Of a stretch of 64,000 nucleotides of DNA, positions 50,697 to 59,650 are shown one piece after another. How positions within the stretch are numbered: the first letter of the stretch is position 1; each line of letters starts with the position of its first letter. Origin of the DNA: Tunicatimonas sp964551335 (lineage in GTDB: Bacteria > Bacteroidota > Bacteroidia > Cytophagales > Cyclobacteriaceae); the NCBI GenBank assembly GCA_964551335.1, contig CAZKCO010000031.1, positions 1 through 64,000 on the forward strand. The letters run 5' to 3'. The notes under the pieces are model-generated. The model was not told where the DNA came from. It worked only from the letters and a program-made list of their open reading frames with translations, and ran no database searches. The translations under genes and the position numbers were made by a program.

Positions 50697-53075
50697 ATGA
50701 CTAACTATTCCAGATTTATCTTCTTTCTGCTGAGCACATTTTTAAGTGCGAATATAGCTTTAGCCCAAAACGGAACAGTAACCGTAACCGGAATTATTCA
50801 GGACGAAGCCACTCAGCATCCAGTTGAATTTGCTACGGTGATGATAGCCGATAAAGAAACCGGAGAAGCTATTACGGGAGCTACCTCAACCGCCGAAGGT
50901 ACTTTCAGTATCACCGTCAATTCTTCCGATATCTACGTAGAAGTAAGCTTCATTGGCTATAAACCCCAAACTTTTAGAGATATTACTTTTGCCGATGGGT
51001 TTGCTGATCTGGGGACCATTAACCTCATTGAAGATAGCCAGGCACTGGATGAGGTAGTCGTTCGGGGCGAACGATCGCGTACTGAATTTAAGCTGGATAA
51101 ACGTGTATTCAATGTTGGTCAGGATTTAACCAGTGCCGGAGCCAGTGCCCTGGAGGTGCTCAACAATGTACCATCCGTAAATGTGAGCATCGAGGGAGTG
51201 ATCAGCCTGAGAGGTAGCGCCGGAGTGCAGATACTGGTAGACGGCAAACCATCGGTTCTGGCCGACCAGCAGAGTAATGCGCTGGGAACCATCACCGCCG
51301 ATATGATAGAGAGCATTGAGGTCATCACCAATCCTTCGGCTAAATACGATGCCGAAGGCACCTCGGGAATTCTGAACATCATTCTGAAGAAGGAAGAGAA
51401 ACGAGGGCTGAACGGATCAATATCGCTCAACACTGGCGTTCCGGACAACCACAGTATCGGAGTCAGCCTGAACCGTAGAACCGAGAAGTTCAATCTGTTT
51501 ACCCAACTTGGAGTGGGCTACCGCTCGCTCCCTGAGTTTTCTGAAACCATTAACCGCGACCTAACCAACAATACTACCGTATCCAGTGATGGTATTGAGT
51601 ACCGGAATGAAACCTTCTACAATGTCATACTCGGTACCGATTATCATATCAATCAATACAATGTGATTACCCTTTCCGGTAATTTTGCCTACGAAGTAGA
51701 AAGTCAGCCTTCTCAATACGACTTTAGTAGATTTATCAATTCTGATTTGGTTTCACAGTGGCAACGTAGAGAAACTACTGAGGCTGGTAACCCCAAGTAT
51801 CAGTACGAATTGCAGTACGCCAAAGAATTTGAAGATAATGAGGATCATAAATTACTACTGAGCGCCACGGGAAGGTTCTTTGGTAAAGACCAAGAGTCAG
51901 AATTTATCAACGTTCCAATATTAGGTGAAAACCAGTTCAACGACCAGCAAACCGAAACCGAATTTCAGCAGGCTGAATACACTTATAAGCTGGATTACAC
52001 CAAGCCCTTTACCGATAAAATAACCCTGGAAACCGGGGGGCAGTACCTGATTAACAGCGTAGGGAATAACTTTACGGTGCGTGATCAGGTAGAAGGTGAA
52101 TGGGTAACCATCGATAGCCTCACCAACAACTTTGAGTACAGCCAAGGAGTGCTGGGCGTCTACGGCACCGGGGCTTACGAAGATGATAAATGGGGAGTGA
52201 AAGTAGGTTTACGGGTGGAAAACACCGACTTAAGCACGCTGCTCACCAACACCAACGAGTCCAACAATCAAAACTTCACCGACTTCTTCCCTACACTGCA
52301 CACTTCTTATAAGCTAGCGGAAAACATATCGATGCAAGCCGGTTATTCCCGCCGGATCTATCGCCCGCGTCTGTGGGATTTGAACCCATTTTTCAACATT
52401 CGGAACAACTTCAACATCCGAACCGGTAACCCCAACCTGCTACCCGAGTACACCGATTCTTACGAAGTTACGAGTATTCTCAATCTGGAAAAAGCTTCAA
52501 TCAACGCCAGTGTTTATTACCGTTACACCACCGACGTGGTTGAACGGGTATCTACTTTTGAGGATAACGTAAATATCACCATGCCGTTGAACATCGGTAC
52601 CAATCAAACTACCGGGTTCGAGGTAAACGGCGAGTATAGTCCTACCCCGTGGCTAAAACTAAACGGTGATTTTAATCTCAACTACTTTAACCGCGAGGGT
52701 GAGTTTGAGGAACAGGTTTTTGATTTTACCGGTGAACAGTGGTCCTCCCGGCTAACCTCCAAAATTGCCCTACCCGCCAACTTTGATTTTGAAATAATTG
52801 GCAACTATCAGTCGGGCTACCAAACGGTACAGAGCGACATCTCCGGCTTCGCCTTTGCTGATTTGGGTTTGCGCAAAAAGATGCTTGACGGCAAAGCAGT
52901 TATCAACCTCGGGGTACGGGATCTGTTTGCCTCCCGGATCAGGGAAAGCGTGATTGATCAGCCAAACTTTTACTTGTACAGCTTCGAGCAACGCGGTCGC
53001 TTCGTAACGCTAGGCTTTAGCTACGGTTTCGGTAAGGGAGAGGCTATGACTTACTCCGGAAGCCGTAGAAGATAG
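50697..53075 (+). CDS. outer-membrane beta-barrel receptor (TonB-like, CarboxypepD-reg + plug), copy 1
   Basis: A 792-residue outer-membrane protein. Signal through SANIALAQ, carboxypeptidase-regulatory domain (about 25-115: VTGIIQDEATQHPVEFATVMI), plug (about 125-220: RTEFKLDKRVFNVGQDLTSAG, ITADMIESIEVITNPSAKYDAEG), then a barrel of the OMP_b-brl_3 type ending VTLGFSYGFGKGEAM. It should import a ligand or form a regulated pore. Its plug and barrel are close to copy 2 at 53778. A LytTR system lies divergently upstream. Confidence 0.92.
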   Translation: MTNYSRFIFFLLSTFLSANIALAQNGTVTVTGIIQDEATQHPVEFATVMIADKETGEAITGATSTAEGTFSITVNSSDIYVEVSFIGYKPQTFRDITFADGFADLGTINLIEDSQALDEVVVRGERSRTEFKLDKRVFNVGQDLTSAGASALEVLNNVPSVNVSIEGVISLRGSAGVQILVDGKPSVLADQQSNALGTITADMIESIEVITNPSAKYDAEGTSGILNIILKKEEKRGLNGSISLNTGVPDNHSIGVSLNRRTEKFNLFTQLGVGYRSLPEFSETINRDLTNNTTVSSDGIEYRNETFYNVILGTDYHINQYNVITLSGNFAYEVESQPSQYDFSRFINSDLVSQWQRRETTEAGNPKYQYELQYAKEFEDNEDHKLLLSATGRFFGKDQESEFINVPILGENQFNDQQTETEFQQAEYTYKLDYTKPFTDKITLETGGQYLINSVGNNFTVRDQVEGEWVTIDSLTNNFEYSQGVLGVYGTGAYEDDKWGVKVGLRVENTDLSTLLTNTNESNNQNFTDFFPTLHTSYKLAENISMQAGYSRRIYRPRLWDLNPFFNIRNNFNIRTGNPNLLPEYTDSYEVTSILNLEKASINASVYYRYTTDVVERVSTFEDNVNITMPLNIGTNQTTGFEVNGEYSPTPWLKLNGDFNLNYFNREGEFEEQVFDFTGEQWSSRLTSKIALPANFDFEIIGNYQSGYQTVQSDISGFAFADLGLRKKMLDGKAVINLGVRDLFASRIRESVIDQPNFYLYSFEQRGRFVTLGFSYGFGKGEAMTYSGSRRR

Positions 53076-53129
53076 ATGATCACTTGTATGCTGGCGAAAT
53101 GCTTATACATACTTGTTAGGGTTAGAAAA

Positions 53130-53158
53130 TTCGGAGCAGTTTGCTCCGGGTTTTCTTT
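53130..53158 (+). terminator. terminator after receptor copy 1
   Basis: Arms CGGAGCA (53132-53138) and TGCTCCG (53142-53148) with a 3-nt loop, followed by GGTTTTC, 57 nt after the stop. The T run is short. Confidence 0.65.
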
Positions 53159-53289
53159 ATTGCATTCGGCAGGGTTCAACCTATTGGTACCATCATCTGC
53201 TGATCATCGGTATGCATCGCATCTCCTTCAGATCGAAAGCTTACTCCAAACTTCATTTCATCTACTGACTAACAACGAAAATGTAAAAT

Positions 53290-53709
53290 ATGAGTCTACT
53301 TAGAATAGAACTACCAACCCGCTTTTATCATTACGGACTGTTAGTGTTACGACTTGCTTTTGGTTTTTCCATGATTTACGGGCACGGCTGGGGTAAGCTG
53401 ACCCGCCTCTTTGGTGCGGAGGAGATCAAGTTTGCCGATCCTTTCGGCTTGGGCCCGGTAGTTTCACTCGCTTTAGCCGCATTTGCCGAAGTCATCTGCT
53501 CACTACTGGTGATGGCTGGGCTTTTTACCCGCGCCGCCGTCATCCCGCTGATCATTACTATGGCAACCGCTTTTTTCACCGTCCACCTTCAGGATGATTT
53601 TGGTCGACAGGAAAAAGTAATACTTTTCGGGTTTGCCTTTCTGGCTTTGTTTTTTACCGGACCAGGTAGAATATCACTGGACTCTTATTTAGAAAGAAAA
53701 AAATTTTAG
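53290..53709 (+). CDS. DoxX-family membrane protein
   Basis: A 139-residue inner-membrane protein with four hydrophobic helices. It opens with YHYGLLVLRLAFGFSMIYGHGWGKL and has FAEVICSLLVMAGLFTRAAVIPLIITMATAFFTVH, the DoxX signature with its conserved glycine. DoxX proteins are linked to thiosulfate or quinone redox and to stress, with no firm function here. It sits between the two paralogous receptor genes. Confidence 0.88.
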   Translation: MSLLRIELPTRFYHYGLLVLRLAFGFSMIYGHGWGKLTRLFGAEEIKFADPFGLGPVVSLALAAFAEVICSLLVMAGLFTRAAVIPLIITMATAFFTVHLQDDFGRQEKVILFGFAFLALFFTGPGRISLDSYLERKKF

Positions 53710-53777
53710 CTACCCGAGCGATTTTTTTAAGCTTATTTCAACAACATAAATAATCATCTTTTTTGGTAATTTCGGTC

Positions 53778-56165
53778 ATGCAATTATTTTCAAAAGCCGC
53801 CCCTGTTTTTTTCAGTATCTTCATTGTTAGCTTCTACCCTCTCCTAGCCCAGGATACACCTATTCCCATCTCTGGAAAGGTAGTGGAAAGCACTAGCCGT
53901 CAGCCGGTAGAGTACGCAACTGTGGTGGTAAAAAAGCTTTTAGATGACGAATTAGTTGATGGTACCACTACGGCCGAAGATGGTACCTTTAACCTTTCTA
54001 CCCCAACGGCTGAAGTCTACCTGGAAGTAAGCTTTATCGGTTTTGAGACCCAGATCATCTCCGACCTAAAAATCAAGAACGGAAAAGCCGATCTTGGAAC
54101 AATAACCGTTAGTGAAGACGAGCAAACGCTGGATGAAGTAGTAGTAAGGGCCGAAAAGTCCCAAACCGAGTTTAAACTGGATAAACGGGTTTTTAACGTA
54201 GGGCAGGATTTGAGCAGCACCGGGGCTAGTGCCCTGGAAGTACTGAACAACGTACCTTCGGTTACGGTGAATATCGAGGGTCAGATTCGGCTACGGGGTA
54301 GCGGAGGCGTACAGATACTCATCAACGGCAAGCCATCCGTATTGACCAGTGAAGGCGGCAACGCCCTGGGAACCCTCACTGCGGACATGATTGAACGCAT
54401 TGAAGTCATCACCAATCCATCGGCCAAGTACGAAGCCGCCGGAACATCGGGTATCATCAATATCGTCATTAAAAAAGAAGAGAAGCGAGGCTTTAACGGC
54501 TCAGTTACCCTGAACACCGGAGTACCGAACAATCATAGTCTGGGACTGAGCGTAAACAACCGTACCGAGAAGTTTAATCTCTTCAGCCAGCTTGGGGTAG
54601 GCCATCGAACCTTCCCCGAGCAATCCCGAACGATCAACCGCGATCTACAGAGAAATATCACCGTTAGCAGCGAGGGAGAAAGCGATAAAAACGAAACCTT
54701 CTTTAACATCATCCTCGGTACCGACTACCACATCAACTCCTACAACGTAGTTTCGCTTACCGGGCATTTTGCCTATGAGCTAGAGACTGAGTTCTCCGAT
54801 ACCGATTTTACTTTTTTAGACAGCAATAATTCCGTAACCTCTATCCAAAATCGGGATGAAGAGACGGAAGCGGTCAACCCCAAGTACCAGTACGAACTTC
54901 AGTATAAAAAAGACTTTCCCGATAATGAGGAACACACGCTGCTGTTCAGTGCCTTAGGCAGCTTTTTCGGCAAGGATCAATCATCCGAATTCGTGAATAC
55001 CACCCTGTTGGGCAGCGAAGCTTTTGACCAGCAGCGGACCCGCACTGATTTTCTAGAAGGCGAATACACCTTTAAACTAGATTATACCCAACCATTTAAC
55101 GAGCAGCTTACACTGGAGACCGGCGCTCAGTACGTCATTACCGACGTCACCAACGATTTTGCCGTCAGCAACCTGGAAAATAACGAGTGGGTGGAAGACC
55201 CTAGCCTGACCAATGTTTTCGACTACGATCAGAAAGTACTGGGTGTGTACGGTACCGGAGCCTACGAAGGTGAGCGATTTGGCGTAAAGCTAGGTTTACG
55301 CTTAGAGAATACCGATTTGCGAACGCTACTGGTTAACACCGACGAAGGCAACATTCAGCAGTTCACAAATTTGTTTCCCAGTGGCCACACCTCCTACAAA
55401 GTATCGGATAATTTCTCCATGCAGGCCGGATACTCCCGGCGCATTTATCGGCCCAACTTATGGGATTTGAATCCCTTTACTAACATTCGTAATAATTTCA
55501 GTATCAGCACTGGTAACCCCCTGCTATTGCCGGAGTTTACCGATTCTTACGAAGTCACCAGCGTTTATGACCGGGATATGTTCTCTTTTAACGTAGCGGT
55601 GTATCATCGCTATACGACCGACGTCATCGAGGAAGTCGCCACCTTCAACGATGACGGGGTAAGTTTAACTCGTCCTGAAAATATTGGTACCAATAACAGC
55701 ACTGGTGTGGAGCTAAACGCGAAGTACAACCCCGTGGAATGGTGGACGTTAAACGCTGACCTCAACTATAATTATTTCAGCCGGGATGGAGAGTTTGAAT
55801 CGGTTTCATTTGACTTTACCGGAGATCAGTGGTCGGGTAGGGTAACCAACAAATTTAAGTTACCTGCCGATATTGATTTTGAATTTATTGGCAACTACCA
55901 ATCCAGCTACCTAACCGTTCAGGGCGAAGTATCCGGTTTTGCGTTCGCTGATTTAGGATTACGAAAGAAGATGATGAAAGGAAAAACCATTCTCAACCTC
56001 AGCGTCCGCGATATTTTTGCTTCTCGCATTTTTGAGTCCGAAACCCGCCAACCCAACTTCTATCTCTACGACTACCGCTTACGTGGGCGGTTCATCACCG
56101 TTGGCGTCAGTTTTGGCTTCGGTAAAGGCGAAGCTATGGAATTTAGCGGTCAAAAGCGGTTTTAA
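53778..56165 (+). CDS. outer-membrane beta-barrel receptor (TonB-like), copy 2
   Basis: A 795-residue paralogue of the gene at 50697. Same order: signal, CarboxypepD-reg domain (ISGKVVESTSRQPVEYATVVV), plug (TEFKLDKRVFNVGQDLSSTG, LTADMIERIEVITNPSAKYEAAG), and OMP_b-brl_3 barrel ending VGVSFGFGKGEAM. Many barrel blocks match copy 1 almost word for word (MQAGYSRRIYRP, LWDLNPF, NIRNNF, EFTDSYEVTS). The ATG at 53778 was chosen over a TTG at 53763. It is followed by its own terminator. Confidence 0.92.
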   Translation: MQLFSKAAPVFFSIFIVSFYPLLAQDTPIPISGKVVESTSRQPVEYATVVVKKLLDDELVDGTTTAEDGTFNLSTPTAEVYLEVSFIGFETQIISDLKIKNGKADLGTITVSEDEQTLDEVVVRAEKSQTEFKLDKRVFNVGQDLSSTGASALEVLNNVPSVTVNIEGQIRLRGSGGVQILINGKPSVLTSEGGNALGTLTADMIERIEVITNPSAKYEAAGTSGIINIVIKKEEKRGFNGSVTLNTGVPNNHSLGLSVNNRTEKFNLFSQLGVGHRTFPEQSRTINRDLQRNITVSSEGESDKNETFFNIILGTDYHINSYNVVSLTGHFAYELETEFSDTDFTFLDSNNSVTSIQNRDEETEAVNPKYQYELQYKKDFPDNEEHTLLFSALGSFFGKDQSSEFVNTTLLGSEAFDQQRTRTDFLEGEYTFKLDYTQPFNEQLTLETGAQYVITDVTNDFAVSNLENNEWVEDPSLTNVFDYDQKVLGVYGTGAYEGERFGVKLGLRLENTDLRTLLVNTDEGNIQQFTNLFPSGHTSYKVSDNFSMQAGYSRRIYRPNLWDLNPFTNIRNNFSISTGNPLLLPEFTDSYEVTSVYDRDMFSFNVAVYHRYTTDVIEEVATFNDDGVSLTRPENIGTNNSTGVELNAKYNPVEWWTLNADLNYNYFSRDGEFESVSFDFTGDQWSGRVTNKFKLPADIDFEFIGNYQSSYLTVQGEVSGFAFADLGLRKKMMKGKTILNLSVRDIFASRIFESETRQPNFYLYDYRLRGRFITVGVSFGFGKGEAMEFSGQKRF

Positions 56166-56170
56166 AATAT

Positions 56171-56203
56171 CCAATACTGCTCTCAAAGTATGGAGTTTTT
56201 TTT
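56171..56203 (+). terminator. terminator after receptor copy 2
   Basis: Left arm CCAATACT and right arm AAGTATGG pair with one bulged A, followed after AG by a run of eight T (56196-56203). It begins 6 nt after the stop. Confidence 0.6.
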
Positions 56204-56334
56204 GCTGAAACTTTAAGTTTATAGTCTACTAAGAAGTACTATATCGCTGAATAAGGTTTTGCCACACTTTGGAAAGAAATAACGCCTTTCTATCCAGCCG
56301 ACTACATGGTTGGCAAGTCGTGTTGTTAACTTGT

Positions 56335-58545
56335 TCATTTCACTAACCGCAACCAGCGGGCATTATGCGCCGGTAATTCAATGGCCGAGCCTAATTCCCA
56401 CGTTTCACCGGTGATGGCATCTTGAATAGATTGATACTTGAAGTCTTTAACATCCAGTTGCACCTGGCTCTTGGGACCATCGTTAACCAGTACGTAGTGA
56501 TCAGCATTGGGAGCCGCCAGGCGATAGACGATGGCTCCGTCGCAGGCGAAAGGGGAAAAATAGTCACCCAGCGTATAGTCGAGCAGCATCTCCTCGGCCA
56601 ATGTATTACCGGGAGTGAAGGTCATTAAAGATGCATCATAGCCAACGACAACGGCCGTACCCTCTCCAAGTTGATTTTCAGTGATAGCTGGCTTGCCATG
56701 ATCAAAATAGTTCTTCACCTGAGCCGTCGTCGGGGTCATGTGTACGAAGGAACCGTAAATATCAAGACTATCTAGCTTGAAGCTACGGTTGTACCCGGAG
56801 AATTGGTAATCATCCAGCGTTACCCCAAATATCTGTTCTAATCTGGAATTTTTACCGCTGGGCATCACTTTTGAGTAAGCATCGTACCAGGCCGAAGGCA
56901 TGTCCATCACTAAGCGTCCGCCCTGCTGCACATACTCATACAGAATGTCTAGTAAATCAAGGTTAATGGCCAGCTGGGCGGGTAAATAAATGATCGGGTA
57001 GCGAGGTGCCAGTCCGTTGCGTAAGTCGCTGGCTGTAACGTATTCGTAAGGAACATTGGCATTAATCAGCGTACGACTGATACCTACCCGGGCTTCAATC
57101 GGGCGCATGCGAAAGGCATCGCGGCCTCGCACCGACATAGCCGCCCAGATACCTTCATTATCCCAGTTATACAACACACCAACTAATGGTTCTTTTCTCG
57201 CTTCCCAAAGCTCATCCCGGTAATGATCCAAAGCTTTGCCAATCTGTCCCAGCTTTCGGGCACGGGGCGTCACCTGATTATTACGATCCAGTAAACTGTA
57301 TTCTCCCCCTTCTTTTCCGGCACTTCTGGCACTCCAGCACCAGATGCCAAAGCCTCTAAAGCCTGAAGCCAGTTGGCTCAAGTAAAACTGAGTGATAGTT
57401 CCTTCATCCACGTAAAAGCCTTTGTCGGCTCCGAATTTCTCACCGTCAAACTGTTGAGGCCCTCCAGTGCTTTCCCAGGCGGCAGACCAGCCGCCTTTAA
57501 ACAAATCGGCCATAAAAGAAGCTTGCATATAGAACGGCCGTACCAGTTCATTATCTACCTGGTCGTAGTGCCAAGAAAAGTGCATGGATGGATACAGCGT
57601 TCCGCCGTCTTTCATCACTTCAGCAATACCCTCTAAATCCACCCCATACCAAGACTGAGGCAAAAACAAACCTAACTCCCCACCAGCCCTGAAGGGAGCA
57701 TGCGGGTAAAACTCCTGATACTTTTTAGTTACCTGCTGGATGTTATGCAAGGCATGATCTGCTTTGAAACGCATAATATCCCTTTTTACACGGTATTCCC
57801 GGTGATTGGACTGCTCCCAGCGTTGGGCAAAGTCATCCCAAGATTGAAAAATTGTACCTCCCGCAGGACGTAAGTTGGCATGATGCACGTTATAAGCTTC
57901 GTTCAATTGCTCAATGGTTCCGTACTGCTCCTCAGCCCACTGTAAAAACAGCTTTTTTCCTTCTTCGGTTAAATCCAGCCCCCGTGCTCCAATAGTGGGG
58001 TCATGTGCCCGAAAGCTGCTTTGCAATGCCTGTTGCTCTCCAGTTTCTTCCAGATAAGAAATAGTTCGCTCCACGCGGTCTTTGAGCAAGTTCTGTTGGT
58101 AATCTACCATTCTGGGATGTTCACGTATTTCACTTATTGGTAGCGCGGGATCAATATTCAGCGTAAACAGAAGTTCTTTGGTTATTTTTTCCCAGCCACC
58201 CTGCCCGTACCACCAGGGAATGATTCCTTCCTCCAGTGCTAGTAGTTGTATTTGTTCAACCGTCCAGCCGGTTACCGGGTATATCCCCTTTAGTGAGTTA
58301 TAGCCTAACTCCTTCATGGTACGGAAGTGCCAACGGATTTCCTCCTCGCCTTCCCCCGGGTGTTGGATATAGACCACTCCCGCAGGCATGGGGGCAATCG
58401 TTCTGAATTTCTCCTGGGTAGGCGAAGCATGAAGCTGGTTATATTTCTCAGTCAGAAAATCATGGTCAGGTAGCCACTGAGCTGGTAGCGGGAGATAACC
58501 ATGTGTCAGAAAAAAAACAGTGCTAATAAGCAGGCGATAATACAT
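56335..58545 (-). CDS. secreted GH42-like beta-galactosidase family protein
   Basis: A 736-residue exported protein (signal ISTVFFLTHGYLPLPAQ). The large N-terminal part is a GH42-like TIM barrel: GYNSLKGIYPVTGWTVEQIQ, WEKITKEL, RDIMRFKADHALHNIQ and AWESTGGPQQF with the probable nucleophile Glu, and WCWSARSAGKEGGEYSLLD. Then comes a GATase-like trimerisation domain (ALAPRYPIIYLPAQLAI, GGRLVMDMPSAWY) and a small beta end. It has the same plan as the protein at 17184. It likely removes galactose or a related sugar from glycans in the periplasm. The exact activity is not shown. Confidence 0.8.
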   Translation of the reverse strand: MYYRLLISTVFFLTHGYLPLPAQWLPDHDFLTEKYNQLHASPTQEKFRTIAPMPAGVVYIQHPGEGEEEIRWHFRTMKELGYNSLKGIYPVTGWTVEQIQLLALEEGIIPWWYGQGGWEKITKELLFTLNIDPALPISEIREHPRMVDYQQNLLKDRVERTISYLEETGEQQALQSSFRAHDPTIGARGLDLTEEGKKLFLQWAEEQYGTIEQLNEAYNVHHANLRPAGGTIFQSWDDFAQRWEQSNHREYRVKRDIMRFKADHALHNIQQVTKKYQEFYPHAPFRAGGELGLFLPQSWYGVDLEGIAEVMKDGGTLYPSMHFSWHYDQVDNELVRPFYMQASFMADLFKGGWSAAWESTGGPQQFDGEKFGADKGFYVDEGTITQFYLSQLASGFRGFGIWCWSARSAGKEGGEYSLLDRNNQVTPRARKLGQIGKALDHYRDELWEARKEPLVGVLYNWDNEGIWAAMSVRGRDAFRMRPIEARVGISRTLINANVPYEYVTASDLRNGLAPRYPIIYLPAQLAINLDLLDILYEYVQQGGRLVMDMPSAWYDAYSKVMPSGKNSRLEQIFGVTLDDYQFSGYNRSFKLDSLDIYGSFVHMTPTTAQVKNYFDHGKPAITENQLGEGTAVVVGYDASLMTFTPGNTLAEEMLLDYTLGDYFSPFACDGAIVYRLAAPNADHYVLVNDGPKSQVQLDVKDFKYQSIQDAITGETWELGSAIELPAHNARWLRLVK

Positions 58546-58644
58546 TGGATTCAGTTAGGTGTTTGCAGCGGCAAAATATAAGGAAATCTGAAATTGTGGT
58601 AGGTTCAGATTACTTTCTACAGCTAAGCTTAAACAAATCTGCGG

Positions 58645-59313
58645 ATGTTTTCTTCTAAGGGTATGCCTACGAAATTTGATATCCATACTGCAATAAAGCG
58701 ACTACAGGCGGTAGTTAAAGACTTGCCCAAAGCAGCGTTGTTTGATCTTTACGATCAAGGCTACACTTCGCTGTTTGAGCAATTGATTGCCTGTATTATC
58801 TCCATTCGCACCTACGATGAGGTTACGGTGCCTACTTCTATCCGACTATTTGCCAAGGCTCGCACCGCTGCCGATATGGCTAAACTTTCGTCCGATGAAA
58901 TAAATGACCTAATTGCCGACTCTACGTACCATGAGAACAAATCGCATCAAATTAAGGCCATTGCCGAGCGTATTGAAACTGAATTCCGGGGAAACTTACC
59001 AGCCAATTTTGAGATGCTCACTTCATTTAAAGGAGTGGGGCCTAAATGCGCCAATCTGGCACTGGGAATTGCTACAGGTCAGGCCCGGATTGGAGTAGAT
59101 ATTCACGTCCATCGGGTCACCAACCGTTGGGGTTATGTATCAGCCAAAACTCCTGAAAAGACGATGGAAGCTCTCGAGAATAATCTTCCTAAAGAATATT
59201 GGGTAGAGATTAACCGTCTGCTGGTTCCATTCGGAAAGCATATTTGTCGTGGCAGCTACCCCCGCTGTGCTGACTGCATCTTGCGCGAAATGTGTCCAAA
59301 AATTGGAATTTAG
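58645..59313 (+). CDS. nth: endonuclease III-family DNA glycosylase
   Basis: A 222-residue HhH-GPD DNA repair enzyme that removes oxidised pyrimidines and nicks the abasic site. HhH motif LTSFKGVGPKCANLALG with the Schiff-base lysine, the catalytic aspartate in GVDIHVHRVTNRWG, and a complete 4Fe-4S site C-X6-C-X2-C-X5-C at Cys201, 208, 211 and 217. Length and motifs are normal. ATG at 58645. An internal ATG at 58663 (MPTKF) is possible. Confidence 0.92.
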   Translation: MFSSKGMPTKFDIHTAIKRLQAVVKDLPKAALFDLYDQGYTSLFEQLIACIISIRTYDEVTVPTSIRLFAKARTAADMAKLSSDEINDLIADSTYHENKSHQIKAIAERIETEFRGNLPANFEMLTSFKGVGPKCANLALGIATGQARIGVDIHVHRVTNRWGYVSAKTPEKTMEALENNLPKEYWVEINRLLVPFGKHICRGSYPRCADCILREMCPKIGI

Positions 59314-59370
59314 TAGTTTCATTTATTATCTCCATCATAAAAATCTTAAGAAGTTATTTGTTTTTTCTAC

Positions 59371-59387
59371 TCCCCTAAATCGGGGGA
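59371..59387. promoter_or_regulatory. CCCC-N7-GGGG palindrome, site 1
   Basis: The sequence reads CCCC, TAAATCG, GGGG, then ATTA. The right half (AATCGGGGGATTA) is shared with site 2, 142 bp downstream, except for one base. It is a candidate operator for SusC/D control. Confidence 0.45.
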
Positions 59388-59510
59388 TTAGTTCTATCAT
59401 TATCTGTTGACAATAGCGTATAACATACTAAGTTCCCTCTTCTTAACCAGGACCCTTCGCTCTAAAACCCACCAATAGCAGAATTTTTAATGGTAAGCAG
59501 GAAATTATAA

Positions 59511-59531
59511 AATCCCCATAATCAGGGGATT
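59511..59531. promoter_or_regulatory. CCCC-N7-GGGG palindrome, site 2
   Basis: AATCCCC (59511-59517) and GGGGATT (59525-59531) are perfect complements around ATAATCA. The site lies 120 bp before the susC ATG and 22 bp before TACCTTTA. It shares AATCRGGGGATTA with site 1. Confidence 0.5.
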
Positions 59532-59650
59532 ACCTTACTGATTTAACTCTCCTACCTTTAGGAATTTGAGAATTTAACTTTCGCCATCCGTATTTTTTCG
59601 ATGGCCTACCGGAAAGTAATTCATTGTTTCACCATCATATTCCTATCGTT

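Larger units (their letters stand above)
59314..59650. other. 337-bp regulatory region upstream of susC
   Basis: It holds two copies of a CCCC-N7-GGGG palindrome (59371-59387 and 59511-59531), listed separately, and a near -7 box TACCTTTA at 59553-59560. No ORF or RNA gene was recognised. It should contain the susC promoter and binding sites for its regulator. Confidence 0.5.

Noticed and set aside
53076..53303. 75-residue plus-strand ORF after receptor copy 1
   Set aside because: It contains the terminator hairpin of the receptor gene and overlaps the DoxX start. The translation has no protein-like pattern.
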